From Rahnella laticis (GTDB lineage: Bacteria; Pseudomonadota; Gammaproteobacteria; Enterobacterales; Enterobacteriaceae), in the NCBI RefSeq assembly GCF_015644585.1, contig NZ_JADOBI010000003.1, forward strand, positions 372,001 through 436,000: a stretch of 64,000 nt of DNA, read 5' to 3'. The notes beneath the pieces are model-generated. The model was not told the DNA's origin. It saw nothing but the letters and a program-made list of their open reading frames with translations, and did not search any database. The first letter of the stretch is position 1. Each line of letters opens with the position of its first letter. Shown in pieces: positions 63,515 through 64,000 of this stretch. Position numbers and translations under genes: made by a program.

Positions 63515-64000
63515 ATGCAGACCAAAACGTTGGCAAATCCAGGCCCGCTCGGGTTAATGGGATTTGGTATGACTACTATCTTGTTGAATTTACACAACGC
63601 AGGCTTTTTCCCGTTGACCGCTGTTATTGTCAGCATGGGCATTTTTTATGGTGGTTTGATTCAAATTCTTGCAGGGATGATGGAATTTAAAAAAGGGAAT
63701 ACCTTCGGCACCACGGCGTTTACCTCCTACGGTGCGTTCTGGCTGAGCCTGGTCGGTATTCTGATGCTGCCACGCATGGGCATGGCCGATGCCAGCAGCG
63801 AAAGTTTCCTGGGCGCTTATCTGGGCATCTGGGGCGTTTTCACTCTCTTCATGTTTTTTGGCACGTTGAAAGCAAACCGTGGTTTACAGGTCGTTTTCGG
63901 CAGCCTGACCATTTTGTTTGCCCTGCTGTGTTTCGGCAACATGACCGGCAATACGGCGGTTCTGCATTTTGCCGGTTTTGAAGGTATCTTCTGTGGCGCC
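63515..64000 (+). CDS. satP: SatP (YaaH), acetate/succinate:H+ symporter, partial
   Basis: The gene runs off the right edge after 162 codons. SatP takes up acetate and succinate with protons. The AceTr/GPR1-FUN34-YaaH signature is clear: [20 protein letters not shown] near residues 8-27, then [25 protein letters not shown]. The ATG at 63515 has GAGGATCT just before it. It is divergent from dnaK, as in E. coli. The truncation is only the window edge. Confidence 0.96.
   Translation, partial: MQTKTLANPGPLGLMGFGMTTILLNLHNAGFFPLTAVIVSMGIFYGGLIQILAGMMEFKKGNTFGTTAFTSYGAFWLSLVGILMLPRMGMADASSESFLGAYLGIWGVFTLFMFFGTLKANRGLQVVFGSLTILFALLCFGNMTGNTAVLHFAGFEGIFCGA

Overview
The window is a 64 kb stretch of a Gram-negative gammaproteobacterial chromosome, clearly of the order Enterobacterales. 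Nearly every protein is recognisable as a close relative of an Escherichia coli K-12 protein of almost the same length. The gene order is that of the E. coli 0-2 minute region read backwards: rsmH-mraZ-cra-ilvHI-leuO-leuABCD-setA-sgrRST-thiBPQ-yabI-polB-rapA-rluA-djlA-lptD-surA-pdxA-rsmA-apaGH-folA-kefCF-carBA-dapB-ispH-fkpB-lspA-ileS-ribF-rpsT-nhaRA-dnaJK-satP. The family-specific insertions and a 127-bp ERIC repeat suggest a Yersiniaceae-type host (Rahnella, Serratia, Ewingella or similar). The genus is an inference and was not tested.

Layout. 1-0.7 kb: start of the division/cell-wall cluster (rsmH partial, mraZ) with its promoter and MraZ operator. 1.3-8.2 kb, minus strand: cra, the ilvIH acetohydroxyacid synthase operon, an acyl-CoA synthetase not found here in E. 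coli, and leuO. 8.6-13.7 kb: the leuLABCD operon with promoter, leader peptide and attenuator. 13.7-17.1 kb: the sugar-phosphate stress module setA, SgrS/SgrT and sgrR, with an ERIC element between sgrS and setA. 17.1-20.7 kb: thiBPQ thiamine transporter behind a TPP riboswitch whose P3 arm is expanded by a palindromic element. 20.7-22.7 kb: a nucleoside-uptake pair (NupG-like symporter plus Tsx/OmpK-like channel). 23.1-38.4 kb: yabI/dedA, polB, rapA, rluA, djlA and the lptD-surA-pdxA-rsmA-apaG-apaH operon. 38.4-42.4 kb: folA, a LysE-family exporter and kefFC. 42.5-48.2 kb: carAB with tandem ARG boxes, and dapB. 48.9-51.1 kb: a porin and an SMP-30-like hydrolase. 51.2-56.9 kb: the ribF-ileS-lspA-fkpB-ispH operon. 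57.3-64 kb: rpsT, nhaR, nhaA, dnaKJ with heat-shock promoters, and the 5' part of satP.

Functionally this is core genome: branched-chain amino acid, pyridoxal, arginine/pyrimidine, lysine and folate synthesis, outer-membrane assembly, translation, chaperones and ion homeostasis. No prophage, insertion sequence, CRISPR array, tRNA, rRNA or defence/secretion island was seen, and I found no wholly new biological system. The strongest unusual signal is the ~131-nt palindromic element lying inside the P3 arm of the thiB TPP riboswitch without disturbing its conserved core. Others are the ERIC element forming most of the setA leader region, the synthetase gene splitting leuO from ilvIH, the nucleoside-uptake pair overlapping thiQ tail to tail, and polB, which has no ATG near its conserved start but has a LexA-like box in its promoter.
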